This document shows, piece by piece, positions 17,121 through 25,718 of a stretch of DNA of 64,000 nt. The translations under genes were made by a program, and so were the position numbers. Source of the stretch: Lachnospiraceae bacterium (GTDB lineage Bacteria; Bacillota; Clostridia; Lachnospirales; Lachnospiraceae); the NCBI GenBank assembly GCA_017399445.1, contig JAFQCM010000037.1, forward strand, positions 1-64,000, read 5' to 3'. The notes under the pieces are model-generated. The model was not told where the DNA came from, ran no database searches, and worked only from the letters and a program-made list of their open reading frames with translations. Position 1 is the stretch's first letter; each line of letters begins with the position of its first letter.

Positions 17121-20100
17121 ATGTTTAAAGATAACTCTATTGACCAGCAGAATGTTGCCTTATCTTATTATAAGACAATACTTTCTCTTCTTAGTGAAAG
17201 TACTGATGATTACATATATATTCTGTTTTTTGAAAATGAGTCTATTTTCTTCAATTCAAATATTCAGGAAAAATATGATTTACCCAATGAACAACTTTGT
17301 TCATTAGAAGATTATTTAAATATTGTATATCCAGCGGATATTCAATCACTGGTGGACGATTTAACAGAGGTTGCTGAGGGAAAGAAAGATTACCATGAAA
17401 AGGAATATCGTTTGATTAATAAGTCTGGGGAAAAGGTATGGATCAGCTGCCGTGGAAAGGTTATTCATGATAACACAAGCAACCAGCGTCTCATGGTAGG
17501 AAGAGTTTCAGAAAATGCATTAATTCAAAAGGCAGATCAACTTACAGGACTTTTAAAAATTTCTCAAATGGAACAAGTTTTTTCTCAATTTGCTGCTGAA
17601 AATCCACAATTCTTTTTTGTTATTGTAGGGTTGGATAACATTAAAAACCTCAACGAAAAGTATGGTCTGACTTTTGGAAATAAAATTTTAAAAGCTTTAG
17701 CCGGATTAATTGAGAAAAATGCACCGGATAAAAACCAAATTTATCGTTTGTGTGATGATAAATTCGGGCTTTATTTTCCTACTGCAAATAAGAATGAACT
17801 TAGTAGTTTCTACGAAACATTAAGATGGGACTTTTCGCACTATTGTCATTCCATTTCAGAAAATTTGTTTTGCACCCTTTCCGTAGGTGCTTCCGAATAT
17901 TCTAACCATTCTTTAGAATATAATGAACTTTTTAAATATGCTGAAAGTGCCTTAAATCATGCAAAAGCTTCCGGAAAAAATACTATGGTATTTTTTGATT
18001 GGGAAATTTACGAAAACCGTCTCTTTCAAATGGCTATCCAGGAAGAATTACAACTTTGTATTAGGGATAATTTTAATAATTTCAGCATATTTTACCAGCC
18101 ACAATTTGATATTCGCACTCATAAACTCATAGGTGCAGAGGCTTTATTACGCTGGGTTTCTCCAAAGTATGGAGAAATCTCTCCGAGTGAATTCATTCCT
18201 ATTTTAGAAAAAAATAATTTAATTTCAAAAGTAGGTTTATGGATTATAGAAGAAGCGTTGAAACAATGTAAGGAATGGCGTAAGTATATTCCTGATTTTC
18301 GAATTAGTGTTAACTTATCCTATTTACAGCTGAAAGACCACTCTGTTTCTCAGCATGTATTTAATTGTCTTGATGAATATGCATTACCTGGAGAAGCCCT
18401 TCTGTTGGAACTTACAGAAAGTGCCCAGCTTGAAAATTATCGCTTTTTTAACCAGCTGTTTTATTCTTTAAGACAAAGAGGTGTCTACATTGCTATTGAT
18501 GATTTTGGTACCGGATATTCCAGTCTGAAATATCTAAAAGACTTACATATTGATCAGATAAAAATTGACCGTTGTTTTGTCACAGAACTTCAAAACGACT
18601 CATTTAATTACAAACTGGTTCGTAACATGATTGACCTTGCCCATAGTGTGGAAATAGATGTATGTATTGAGGGTATTGAAACTGCAGAAGAATTATCTGC
18701 TTTATCTGATTTAAACCCTAATCATATTCAGGGATACTTTTTAGGACAACCGGAACCGGAAAATATTTTCAGAAAAGAATTTATTGAAAAAACTGATACA
18801 TATATAAAAGCAAAATCACAGGTTTCCAGCACTACTTTTCCAGAAAGTAAAGTACCAGAGCATTCTATTGATGTGGATAATTTTAAAAATATTGTAGAGG
18901 AATTTGACCAAATTGTATATGTAAGTGATATTGAAACCTACGAATTATATTATATTAACAAAACAGGACGTAGATTATTAGATTCCCATGAGCCTCTTGG
19001 TCAAAAATGTTATAAGATTTTACAGGGAAAGGAAGAACCTTGTAGTTTTTGTACCAATCACTTATTATACCAACATCAGTTTTATAAATGGGAAAAGACA
19101 AATCCCCTCTTTGACAGAAAATATATTTTAAAAGATAAACTGATTTTTTGGAACGGAAAACCATCCAGATTAGAAATCGCTACAGATATTACTCATCACG
19201 AAAATGTCAGTGAGGAAACAAAAGAAAAACTTAGAATCGAAAAAACAATTGTTAAGTGTATTCGTGCTCTAAATCAAGCCGAAAATCTTACCCTTGCTAT
19301 AGATTCTGTCTTGCAGGCAATTACAGAATTTTATCAGGCAGACAGAGCTTATATTTTTGAAATTGATTATCCGAAAAAAGTCTGTCACAATACTTATGAG
19401 TGGTGTAACCATAATATCTCATCAGAAATTCATAACCTTCAGAATGTAAGTATTGATGTAATTGCCCGTTGGCTTAGCGTCTTCGAAACAGAACAAATGG
19501 TAATGATTCCAGATGTGGATAAATTAAAAGATACGGATCCAGAGGAATATACTGTTTTAAAGAATCAAAATATTTCAAGTTTACTGGTAACTCCTTTCTA
19601 CTCAGATAAGGATAAAAGAGTTTCTGGATTTATAGGGGTAGATAACCCAACCTGGTTTACAAAAGATGCTACTCTTCTTGATTCTTTGTCTTATTTCATT
19701 GTAAATGAAATAGGAAAACGTAAACTATCGGAGCAGTTATTCTTTATGAGTTATCGTGATGCACTAACCGGAGTTTATAACCGAAACTGTTATAAAAAAG
19801 ATTTGGAAGAACTTTCTTCCGACTCCAATATTTCCATAGGTATTGTTTATGCAGATATTAATGGATTGAAAAAAGTTAATGATGAATTAGGACACAATGC
19901 AGGCGATAAATTGATAAAAAATGTAGTTTCCTGTCTTGTAACCTGTTTCCATGAACATAAGATATACCGTGTGGGTGGAGATGAATTTATAATTATCTGT
20001 CAGGATATTTCTTATGAAGATTTTCAATTTTGTATTCGAAAAGTTCATGCTTATGTTGAAACTCATGAAGATTGTTCCGTTGCTTTGGGACACTCCTGGT

Positions 20101-20192
20101 CAGATCAACAGTATAGCGTAGAAAAATTAGTAAAGGAAGCGGATTCTCTAATGTATCAAGATAAAAATAAATATTACCAAAGATATTGTTAG
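17121..20192 (+). CDS. multidomain cyclic-di-GMP enzyme (PAS-GGDEF*-EAL-PAS-GAF-GGDEF)
   Basis: A 1023-residue cytoplasmic protein with no membrane segment. Domains: PAS (about 10-130); a first GGDEF domain (about 140-290) whose signature is replaced by CDDKF, so it is probably inactive; EAL (about 305-560) with EALLRW, ELTES, DDFGTGYSS, KIDR and EGIE intact, so it likely hydrolyses c-di-GMP; a PAS-like domain (about 605-700) with a Cys-x-Phe-Cys segment; GAF (about 710-875); and a C-terminal GGDEF (about 880-1020) with intact RVGGDEF, so it likely makes c-di-GMP. The start at 17121 follows GGGGAGG; an upstream in-frame ATG at 17091 would span that site. Opposing activities under PAS and GAF control suggest a switchable enzyme. 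Confidence 0.92.
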   Translation: MFKDNSIDQQNVALSYYKTILSLLSESTDDYIYILFFENESIFFNSNIQEKYDLPNEQLCSLEDYLNIVYPADIQSLVDDLTEVAEGKKDYHEKEYRLINKSGEKVWISCRGKVIHDNTSNQRLMVGRVSENALIQKADQLTGLLKISQMEQVFSQFAAENPQFFFVIVGLDNIKNLNEKYGLTFGNKILKALAGLIEKNAPDKNQIYRLCDDKFGLYFPTANKNELSSFYETLRWDFSHYCHSISENLFCTLSVGASEYSNHSLEYNELFKYAESALNHAKASGKNTMVFFDWEIYENRLFQMAIQEELQLCIRDNFNNFSIFYQPQFDIRTHKLIGAEALLRWVSPKYGEISPSEFIPILEKNNLISKVGLWIIEEALKQCKEWRKYIPDFRISVNLSYLQLKDHSVSQHVFNCLDEYALPGEALLLELTESAQLENYRFFNQLFYSLRQRGVYIAIDDFGTGYSSLKYLKDLHIDQIKIDRCFVTELQNDSFNYKLVRNMIDLAHSVEIDVCIEGIETAEELSALSDLNPNHIQGYFLGQPEPENIFRKEFIEKTDTYIKAKSQVSSTTFPESKVPEHSIDVDNFKNIVEEFDQIVYVSDIETYELYYINKTGRRLLDSHEPLGQKCYKILQGKEEPCSFCTNHLLYQHQFYKWEKTNPLFDRKYILKDKLIFWNGKPSRLEIATDITHHENVSEETKEKLRIEKTIVKCIRALNQAENLTLAIDSVLQAITEFYQADRAYIFEIDYPKKVCHNTYEWCNHNISSEIHNLQNVSIDVIARWLSVFETEQMVMIPDVDKLKDTDPEEYTVLKNQNISSLLVTPFYSDKDKRVSGFIGVDNPTWFTKDATLLDSLSYFIVNEIGKRKLSEQLFFMSYRDALTGVYNRNCYKKDLEELSSDSNISIGIVYADINGLKKVNDELGHNAGDKLIKNVVSCLVTCFHEHKIYRVGGDEFIIICQDISYEDFQFCIRKVHAYVETHEDCSVALGHSWSDQQYSVEKLVKEADSLMYQDKNKYYQRYC

Positions 20193-20380
20193 GCAAATCA
20201 CTTCTTCCATTTCTCTTCGCTAAAATATGGATAAGTTTATTGATTACTATAGCGCCTGTGGTGGGTACAGAATTGTCTGTATCTTCTATGGGCGTTGGTT
20301 ATTAATATCTTATTTCCAGTCACACTAACCCACATTGCTCCGCATATACTATACTAAATCTTATTTCAGGAGTCTCCCCT

Positions 20381-21274
20381 ATGTATTTTTTAGTTGGTTT
20401 TCTTCTACTTCTTGTACTTTGTGGAATTTTCATCTTCCATGGACGAAAAAAACGAATTTGTGAAAAAATATGTAATATGTGCGCAGAAGAAAAATGTGAA
20501 AAACTAACAGAACTAATTACCCCTTTTGGCTACTGTTATGATTTCAAACAGGACGTGTTTTCTACTACCCTGGATGCCTGGCAACGAGACTTTGGGTACA
20601 CAGAAAGTTATAATCACTATGCCCCTCACTTTAATATGGTGTTTGATTATGAACCTATTTACTTTGATTACAAAGACCGTACCTGGTTAATTGAGTTTTG
20701 GAAGGGACAGTATGGAGTTAATATGGGATGTGAGGTTGGTGTATACTACAGCGACTCTTTTGTGCCACCTGCCTTGCGAAATATCACTTTATTTCATTGT
20801 GTAAAAGATAAAGATATGCTTCCTATGACCATACATCTGTTCCAAGACGAATGTAGTATTGCCATGATTCGTAAAAAACACTGGTGGCTTACCGTTTTTG
20901 ATGTAGGAAAATATTGCGAACCTTATGAACTTTCCATGAATATCGGAATTACCTTTCCTAATGAAGAAATGATGAACGCTTTTGTTACTGCATTGTTTGA
21001 AAAAGGATATCAGCAGAAGGACATTTGTATTTGCGGGTTAAGAGTATTTCTTTTATATGATTCTTGTTCCACCTGCTCTCTCCCTTTTTTTCGCCATCTT
21101 TTGTGTCGTTTTACCCAATGGAAAAACAAAATTTTCTGCAAACTATATTTATGGGTAACCAAACCTTTTTGTACTTCACTTGACCGAATATTGTATCTTT
21201 ACTACTACCTTCCCTTTGTCTTCCGCCGTCTCCTTACCATCAAACGATACAAGAAAGACAAAAAGTGTCACTAA
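20381..21274 (+). CDS. DUF4474-domain membrane protein
   Basis: A 297-residue protein with one N-terminal membrane helix (about 2-20), so most of it is anchored at the membrane. Residues about 45-210 match my recollection of DUF4474 (TPFGYCYDFKQDVF, QRDFGY, FDYKDRTWLIEFWKGQYG, GCEVGVYY). The C-terminal 70 residues are Cys- and aromatic-rich and basic. AGGAG lies eight bases before the ATG. The following phosphoesterase gene begins at its stop codon, so the two form an operon. No biochemical role is known to me. Confidence 0.78.
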   Translation: MYFLVGFLLLLVLCGIFIFHGRKKRICEKICNMCAEEKCEKLTELITPFGYCYDFKQDVFSTTLDAWQRDFGYTESYNHYAPHFNMVFDYEPIYFDYKDRTWLIEFWKGQYGVNMGCEVGVYYSDSFVPPALRNITLFHCVKDKDMLPMTIHLFQDECSIAMIRKKHWWLTVFDVGKYCEPYELSMNIGITFPNEEMMNAFVTALFEKGYQQKDICICGLRVFLLYDSCSTCSLPFFRHLLCRFTQWKNKIFCKLYLWVTKPFCTSLDRILYLYYYLPFVFRRLLTIKRYKKDKKCH

Positions 21275-21276
21275 TT

Positions 21277-22104
21277 ATGGGATATGAAAAAAGACTAGAT
21301 ACAGCTTTTGAGCAAGCATTGGTATTACCTATTTTTCATAACTCCAAACTAGTATTAATCAGTGACTGTCACCGGGGCATTGGGAATTCAAATGATAATT
21401 TTCTAAAAAATCAGCATTTATATTTTGCAGCTCTAACTTACTATTATGACAAAGGCTACACATATATTGAATTAGGAGATGGAGATGAACTTTGGGAAAA
21501 CCGGAGTTTGGAACAGATTAAAGAAATTCATGGAAATGTATTCTGCCTGCTTTCTTCTTTTTTTCAAAAAAAGCGGCTTTATATGATTTATGGAAATCAT
21601 GATATGGAAAAAAAAGACAACAATCTTTCTTTAAATTATCCTGTTTACGAAGGAATCATCCTGAAAGACTGTTGTTCTGATAAATTTTTATATCTAACTC
21701 ATGGACACCAGGCAGATACACTAAATTCTGTGTTCTGGAAGCTTTCCCGTTTTCTGGTTCGGTACCTTTGGAAACCTTTAGAACAATTTGGTGTATTAGA
21801 TCCTACCAGTGCTGCAAAAAATTATTCTGTAAAAGAAAAAACAGAAAAACGTTTAACACAATGGGCAAAGGAACATGATGTCACCATTATTACAGGTCAT
21901 ACCCACCGACCGGTACTGGATATCCAAAATCCATATTATTGTAATACCGGAAGTTGTGTCCATCCCAAATGTATTACTTGCTTAGAAATTCAAAATGGCT
22001 CTTTACTTTTAGTAAAATGGTCTGTAGAAACCAAAGAAGATTTAACCCTTACCGTAGCAAGAACTGTCTTGAGTGGACCTTTAAAAATAAAGGATTTATC
22101 TTAA
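21277..22104 (+). CDS. calcineurin-like metallophosphoesterase
   Basis: A soluble 275-residue enzyme with all five metal-binding blocks of the family: SDCHRG (Asp-x-His), ELGDGDELW (Gly-Asp), YGNHDMEKK (Gly-Asn-His-Asp), THGHQAD, and GHTHRP near the end. It probably hydrolyses a phosphoester on a nucleotide or lipid intermediate; the substrate is unknown. An in-frame GTG at 21265 would overlap the DUF4474 gene; the ATG at 21277 is preferred but the ribosome site is weak for both. The tight pairing with the DUF4474 gene suggests a joint role. It ends against the convergent DMT transporter gene. Confidence 0.88.
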   Translation: MGYEKRLDTAFEQALVLPIFHNSKLVLISDCHRGIGNSNDNFLKNQHLYFAALTYYYDKGYTYIELGDGDELWENRSLEQIKEIHGNVFCLLSSFFQKKRLYMIYGNHDMEKKDNNLSLNYPVYEGIILKDCCSDKFLYLTHGHQADTLNSVFWKLSRFLVRYLWKPLEQFGVLDPTSAAKNYSVKEKTEKRLTQWAKEHDVTIITGHTHRPVLDIQNPYYCNTGSCVHPKCITCLEIQNGSLLLVKWSVETKEDLTLTVARTVLSGPLKIKDLS

Positions 22105-22956
22105 TTACCTGCTTCTCCATTTCCAGATGGCTGCACCAATAATAATAACGTATCCCACAGCACTATAGACATCCGGGATCTGGTCTAATATTACAAATCC
22201 TAAAATTGCTGCAAAAATAATCTGGGAATAGTCAAATACAGAAATTTCCTTTGCTGCTGCTTTTGTATAAGCGGCAGTAATACATATCTGACCTCCTGCT
22301 GCTGCCACTCCTGCCAGCAATAAATAAGCCCATTGGGCTCCTTCCATAGGAGCAAAATTCAAAATTAAATTTGGCAGCAACACAACACTGGAAAAAGCAG
22401 AAAAGAACAGCACAATCACTGCTCCGTTCACACCCCTCTGTCCTAACTTTCTTACATAAGTGTATGCCAGTCCCGCTGCTGCTCCTCCTAATGTTCCAAT
22501 GAATGCCGGAACTGACTCCATACTCATAGCTGGTTTAATTACAAATAAAGCTCCAATAAAAGCCACCAAAAGAATTCCCCATTCTCTCATTCCTGCAATT
22601 TCTTTTAAAATAATGGCAGAAAAAATAATTGCAAAAAAAGGAGATAATTTATTTAACATAGAAGCATCTGAAATATTTAAATGGTCCACTGCATAAAAAT
22701 TACAGATAATTCCTAAAAGTCCTGCACCAGAGCGAATCAACAGGTATTTTAAATTTCCCTCTCCCACCTGAAATTTCACATGATTTTTCCACAAAAGCAA
22801 CATTGCTACAAAGGTAGCCACAATGTTTCGAAAAAAACATTTCTGAAGGGTAGGCACATCTCCCGACATTCGCACAAACAAATTCATTAATGCAAAGAAA
22901 AAGGCGGCTCCCAAAATATAAAGAATTCCTTGTGTTTTTTCATTTAATTTTATCAT
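22105..22956 (-). CDS. EamA/DMT-family transporter
   Basis: A 283-residue membrane protein with ten predicted helices in two EamA repeats (about 10-135 and 145-280). Typical features are the GAAFFFALMNLFVR start and an internal repeat beginning GTLGGAAAGLAYTYVRK. These proteins export or import small metabolites such as amino acids or nucleotide sugars; the substrate cannot be read from the sequence. Its stop codon abuts that of the phosphoesterase gene on the other strand. It is divergent from the two-component gene at 23143. Confidence 0.88.
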   Translation of the reverse strand: MIKLNEKTQGILYILGAAFFFALMNLFVRMSGDVPTLQKCFFRNIVATFVAMLLLWKNHVKFQVGEGNLKYLLIRSGAGLLGIICNFYAVDHLNISDASMLNKLSPFFAIIFSAIILKEIAGMREWGILLVAFIGALFVIKPAMSMESVPAFIGTLGGAAAGLAYTYVRKLGQRGVNGAVIVLFFSAFSSVVLLPNLILNFAPMEGAQWAYLLLAGVAAAGGQICITAAYTKAAAKEISVFDYSQIIFAAILGFVILDQIPDVYSAVGYVIIIGAAIWKWRSR

Positions 22957-23142
22957 TGTATTTCCTCTTTTCTTCTTCCGGTATCATATTTTATGTACTC
23001 TTTGCCCATTGTATTCCCTAATCCTTTCCGTTGTCAAGGTTCTGACTATTTCCATTTTTTAGTTTTTATGATATGATGTAAAAAATTTGTAATGTTTTTC
23101 TGATTTTGAACCATTGTAAAAATAAAAGCAAAGGAACTTACT

Positions 23143-23814
23143 ATGTATAAAATATTAATTGTTGAAGATGATTTTGTAATTGCAAACAGCATTTGTGACC
23201 ATCTTTCCAAATGGAATCTGGAAGCAAAATATGTGGAAGATTTTCAAAATGTAATTTCTATTTTTAAGGAATTTCAAGCTGACTTAGTATTAATGGATAT
23301 TTTACTTCCTTATTTTAATGGCTTCCACTGGTGCAGTGAACTGCGAAAATTTTCCAATGTTCCTATTATGTTTATTTCCTCTATGTCAGATAATATGAAC
23401 ATTGTGATGGCAATGAACATGGGTGGGGATGAGTACATTGAAAAACCTTTTGATATTCATGTACTGACCGCTAAAATCCAGGCATTACTGCGTCGCACGT
23501 ACGCATTAACTGAACAGAAAAATCTTCTTACTTTCAAAAATTTGGTTTTAAACTTAAATGATACTACCCTTACCTGTCAGGATGAGAAAATCACTTTATC
23601 TAGAAACGAATACCTGATTCTTCAGCTTCTTATGGAGAATTCCGGAAAAATTGTATCTAGAGATCAGTTAATGGAATGTCTTTGGGGAAATGATGAATTT
23701 ATTGATGATAACACTTTAACAGTAAATATCACCCGCGTACGAAAGAAATTAGAGGCTGCAGGCTGCATTGATTATATAAAAACCAAGAAAGGATTAGGGT
23801 ATATACTAGAATGA
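23143..23814 (+). CDS. OmpR-family response regulator (BceR-like)
   Basis: A 223-residue regulator with a receiver domain (EDDF at the start, phosphoacceptor Asp in DLVLMDILLP at about residue 52, Lys in EKPFD) and a C-terminal winged helix (about 130-223; RVRKKL). It overlaps the sensor kinase gene by 4 nt. With the kinase, ATPase and permease it forms a Bce-type module in which the kinase senses peptide antibiotics through the transporter and this regulator turns on the transporter genes. Confidence 0.93.
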   Translation: MYKILIVEDDFVIANSICDHLSKWNLEAKYVEDFQNVISIFKEFQADLVLMDILLPYFNGFHWCSELRKFSNVPIMFISSMSDNMNIVMAMNMGGDEYIEKPFDIHVLTAKIQALLRRTYALTEQKNLLTFKNLVLNLNDTTLTCQDEKITLSRNEYLILQLLMENSGKIVSRDQLMECLWGNDEFIDDNTLTVNITRVRKKLEAAGCIDYIKTKKGLGYILE

Positions 23815-24833
23815 CCATTTTCTCTTACTTAAAAGAACGAAAATTTCTTATTTTTCACCTGCTTATTATCTGCCTGATAAATTTAATAGTACTATTTCTT
23901 TACGGTTGCCCTGTGGAACCGTCAGGCTATGCGTTTGTAATTTGTATGGTATTTCTTATTTTTTCAGGTATTTTAGATTACTTTTTTTTAAGAAAAAAGC
24001 ATAATCTTCTGCTCTCCTATGAGCCGGATACTGACAAAGAAATATCAGAACTGCTTGTCAAATCTGGTATGATTGAAAAGGATTATCAAAATTTAGTCTC
24101 GAAAATGGAATTAAAACAAAAACAGATCTTTTCCTATTCTCATAAAAAAGGACAGGAAGCTTCTGATTTTTATACTTTATGGGTACATCAGATTAAAACC
24201 CCAATTCAGGCATTACGCCTGCTGTTCCAGACTTCTCCAGATAATATTTCTGGTATGAAAAGTGAACTATTTAAGATTGAACGTTATGTGGATATTGTGC
24301 TTGGATATTTGAGAATGGAACATATGAATAATGACCTTAACTTTAAACATTATTCTTTAGAAGATCTAGTAAAACAGGCTGTGAAAAAATATTCTCCTTT
24401 GTTTATCCAAAGCAAACTTTCTCTATCACTAGAAAGCTTAGATTCTCTTGTACTTACTGATGAAAAATGGATGGTTTTTGTAATGGAACAGCTTTTATCC
24501 AATGCTTTAAAATACACATCAAAAGGCCGCATTCATATTTATGGCTCTTCCGTTACAAACCAGAACACTACTCAAACTGTTTTAGTAATAAAAGACACAG
24601 GCATTGGTATCGCTTCGGAAGATTTGCCTCGCATTTTTGAACGTGGTTTTACCGGTTATAACGGAAGAATGGACAAGAAAGCTAGTGGTCTGGGACTTTA
24701 TCTGTGCAAATCCGTATTACAAAAGCTTGGTCACGAAATTTCCATTACTTCCCAAACAAATGAAGGAACCAGTGTTACCATACACTTCACGGAAAATAAG
24801 AACTATTCTCAAGCAAACCTTACGAAAACGTAA
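23811..24833 (+). CDS. intramembrane-sensing histidine kinase (BceS-like)
   Basis: A 340-residue kinase with two N-terminal helices (about 12-60) and almost no extracellular loop, as in BceS-type kinases that take their signal from the partner ABC transporter. The phosphorylated His is in WVHQIKTPIQ (about residue 126), followed by an HATPase domain with the N box (about 225), GIGI and GLGLYLCK. It overlaps the regulator gene by 4 nt. Its 3' end contains half of an inverted repeat that belongs to the next promoter. Confidence 0.92.
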   Translation: MTIFSYLKERKFLIFHLLIICLINLIVLFLYGCPVEPSGYAFVICMVFLIFSGILDYFFLRKKHNLLLSYEPDTDKEISELLVKSGMIEKDYQNLVSKMELKQKQIFSYSHKKGQEASDFYTLWVHQIKTPIQALRLLFQTSPDNISGMKSELFKIERYVDIVLGYLRMEHMNNDLNFKHYSLEDLVKQAVKKYSPLFIQSKLSLSLESLDSLVLTDEKWMVFVMEQLLSNALKYTSKGRIHIYGSSVTNQNTTQTVLVIKDTGIGIASEDLPRIFERGFTGYNGRMDKKASGLGLYLCKSVLQKLGHEISITSQTNEGTSVTIHFTENKNYSQANLTKT

Positions 24834-24892
24834 GGTTTGTTTGAAAACTGTAAGGTAAAGTTAAGGAAATGAAAACCCTTCCTTGGTATACT
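24819..24892 (+). promoter_or_regulatory. BceR-type operator and promoter for the ABC transporter genes
   Basis: CCTTACG-AAAA-CGTAAGG (24819-24836) is a perfect dyad that resembles the TNACA-N4-TGTAA box described for BceR-type regulators. Downstream, two TAAGG-type direct repeats (24851-24856 and 24862-24867) are 11 nt apart. A -10 box TATACT (24887-24892) has no -35 consensus, so the regulator is probably needed. The ATPase gene starts at 24951. Whether the dyad or the direct repeats are the contact site is not clear by eye. Confidence 0.55.
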
Positions 24893-24950
24893 ATTTATGA
24901 AATAAGACAGATTTTAATAAACATTACATTTAACAAGGAGGAAATCAACC

Positions 24951-25718
24951 ATGTCTATTTTAGAAGCCATTAACATACAGAAAATATATAAAACAAAAAT
25001 GGGTGCCAACCAGGTAGAAGCTTTAAGCAACATTAATTTTTCTGTAGAAACCGGAGAATATGTTGCCATTATGGGAGAATCAGGAAGCGGAAAAACTACT
25101 TTACTAAACATCTTAGCTGCATTAGATACTCCAACTTCCGGTGAAATTTATTTGGATGGAAAAAGCTTTGAAAATATTAAGTCCAAAGAACGTGCTACTT
25201 TTCGAAGAAATAATTTAGGTTTTGTTTTTCAGGACTTTAATTTGCTGGACAATTTTTCTTTAGAAGATAATATTCTTCTTCCTTTAGTTTTAGCAGGGAA
25301 TCACTATTCTCAAATGCAGGAAAAATTACTTCCTATCGCTTCTTCTTTAGGAATTGCTGATTTATTAAAGAAATATCCTTATGAAGTATCTGGCGGGCAA
25401 AAACAGCGTGCTGCCGTAGCCCGAGCAATAATTACTTCTCCAAAATTGTTGTTGGCAGATGAACCAACGGGAGCTTTAGATTCCAAAGCTAGTGCAAAAC
25501 TACTAAACCAGTTTGAAGAAATTAACAAGCAGGGCCAGACCATTCTTATGGTAACTCACAGTGTGCAGGCTGCTGCTCACGCTTCCAGAGTACTTTTTAT
25601 CAAAGATGGCATGGTATATCATCAGATTTACAAAGGAAATTCCACCAAAGATGAAATGTTCAAAAAAATTAATGATGCTCTGACCTCTTTATTATCCGGA
25701 GGTGATGACAATGAATAA
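24951..25718 (+). CDS. ABC transporter ATPase (BceA-like)
   Basis: A 255-residue MacB/LolD-type ATPase. Walker A GESGSGKTT (about 44), Q-loop FVFQDFNLLD, signature VSGGQKQR, Walker B LLLADEPTGALD and the H-loop TH are all intact. It powers the permease encoded just downstream, with which it overlaps by 8 nt. Together they are a peptide-antibiotic sensing and resistance transporter. AAGGAGG precedes the start. Confidence 0.94.
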   Translation: MSILEAINIQKIYKTKMGANQVEALSNINFSVETGEYVAIMGESGSGKTTLLNILAALDTPTSGEIYLDGKSFENIKSKERATFRRNNLGFVFQDFNLLDNFSLEDNILLPLVLAGNHYSQMQEKLLPIASSLGIADLLKKYPYEVSGGQKQRAAVARAIITSPKLLLADEPTGALDSKASAKLLNQFEEINKQGQTILMVTHSVQAAAHASRVLFIKDGMVYHQIYKGNSTKDEMFKKINDALTSLLSGGDDNE

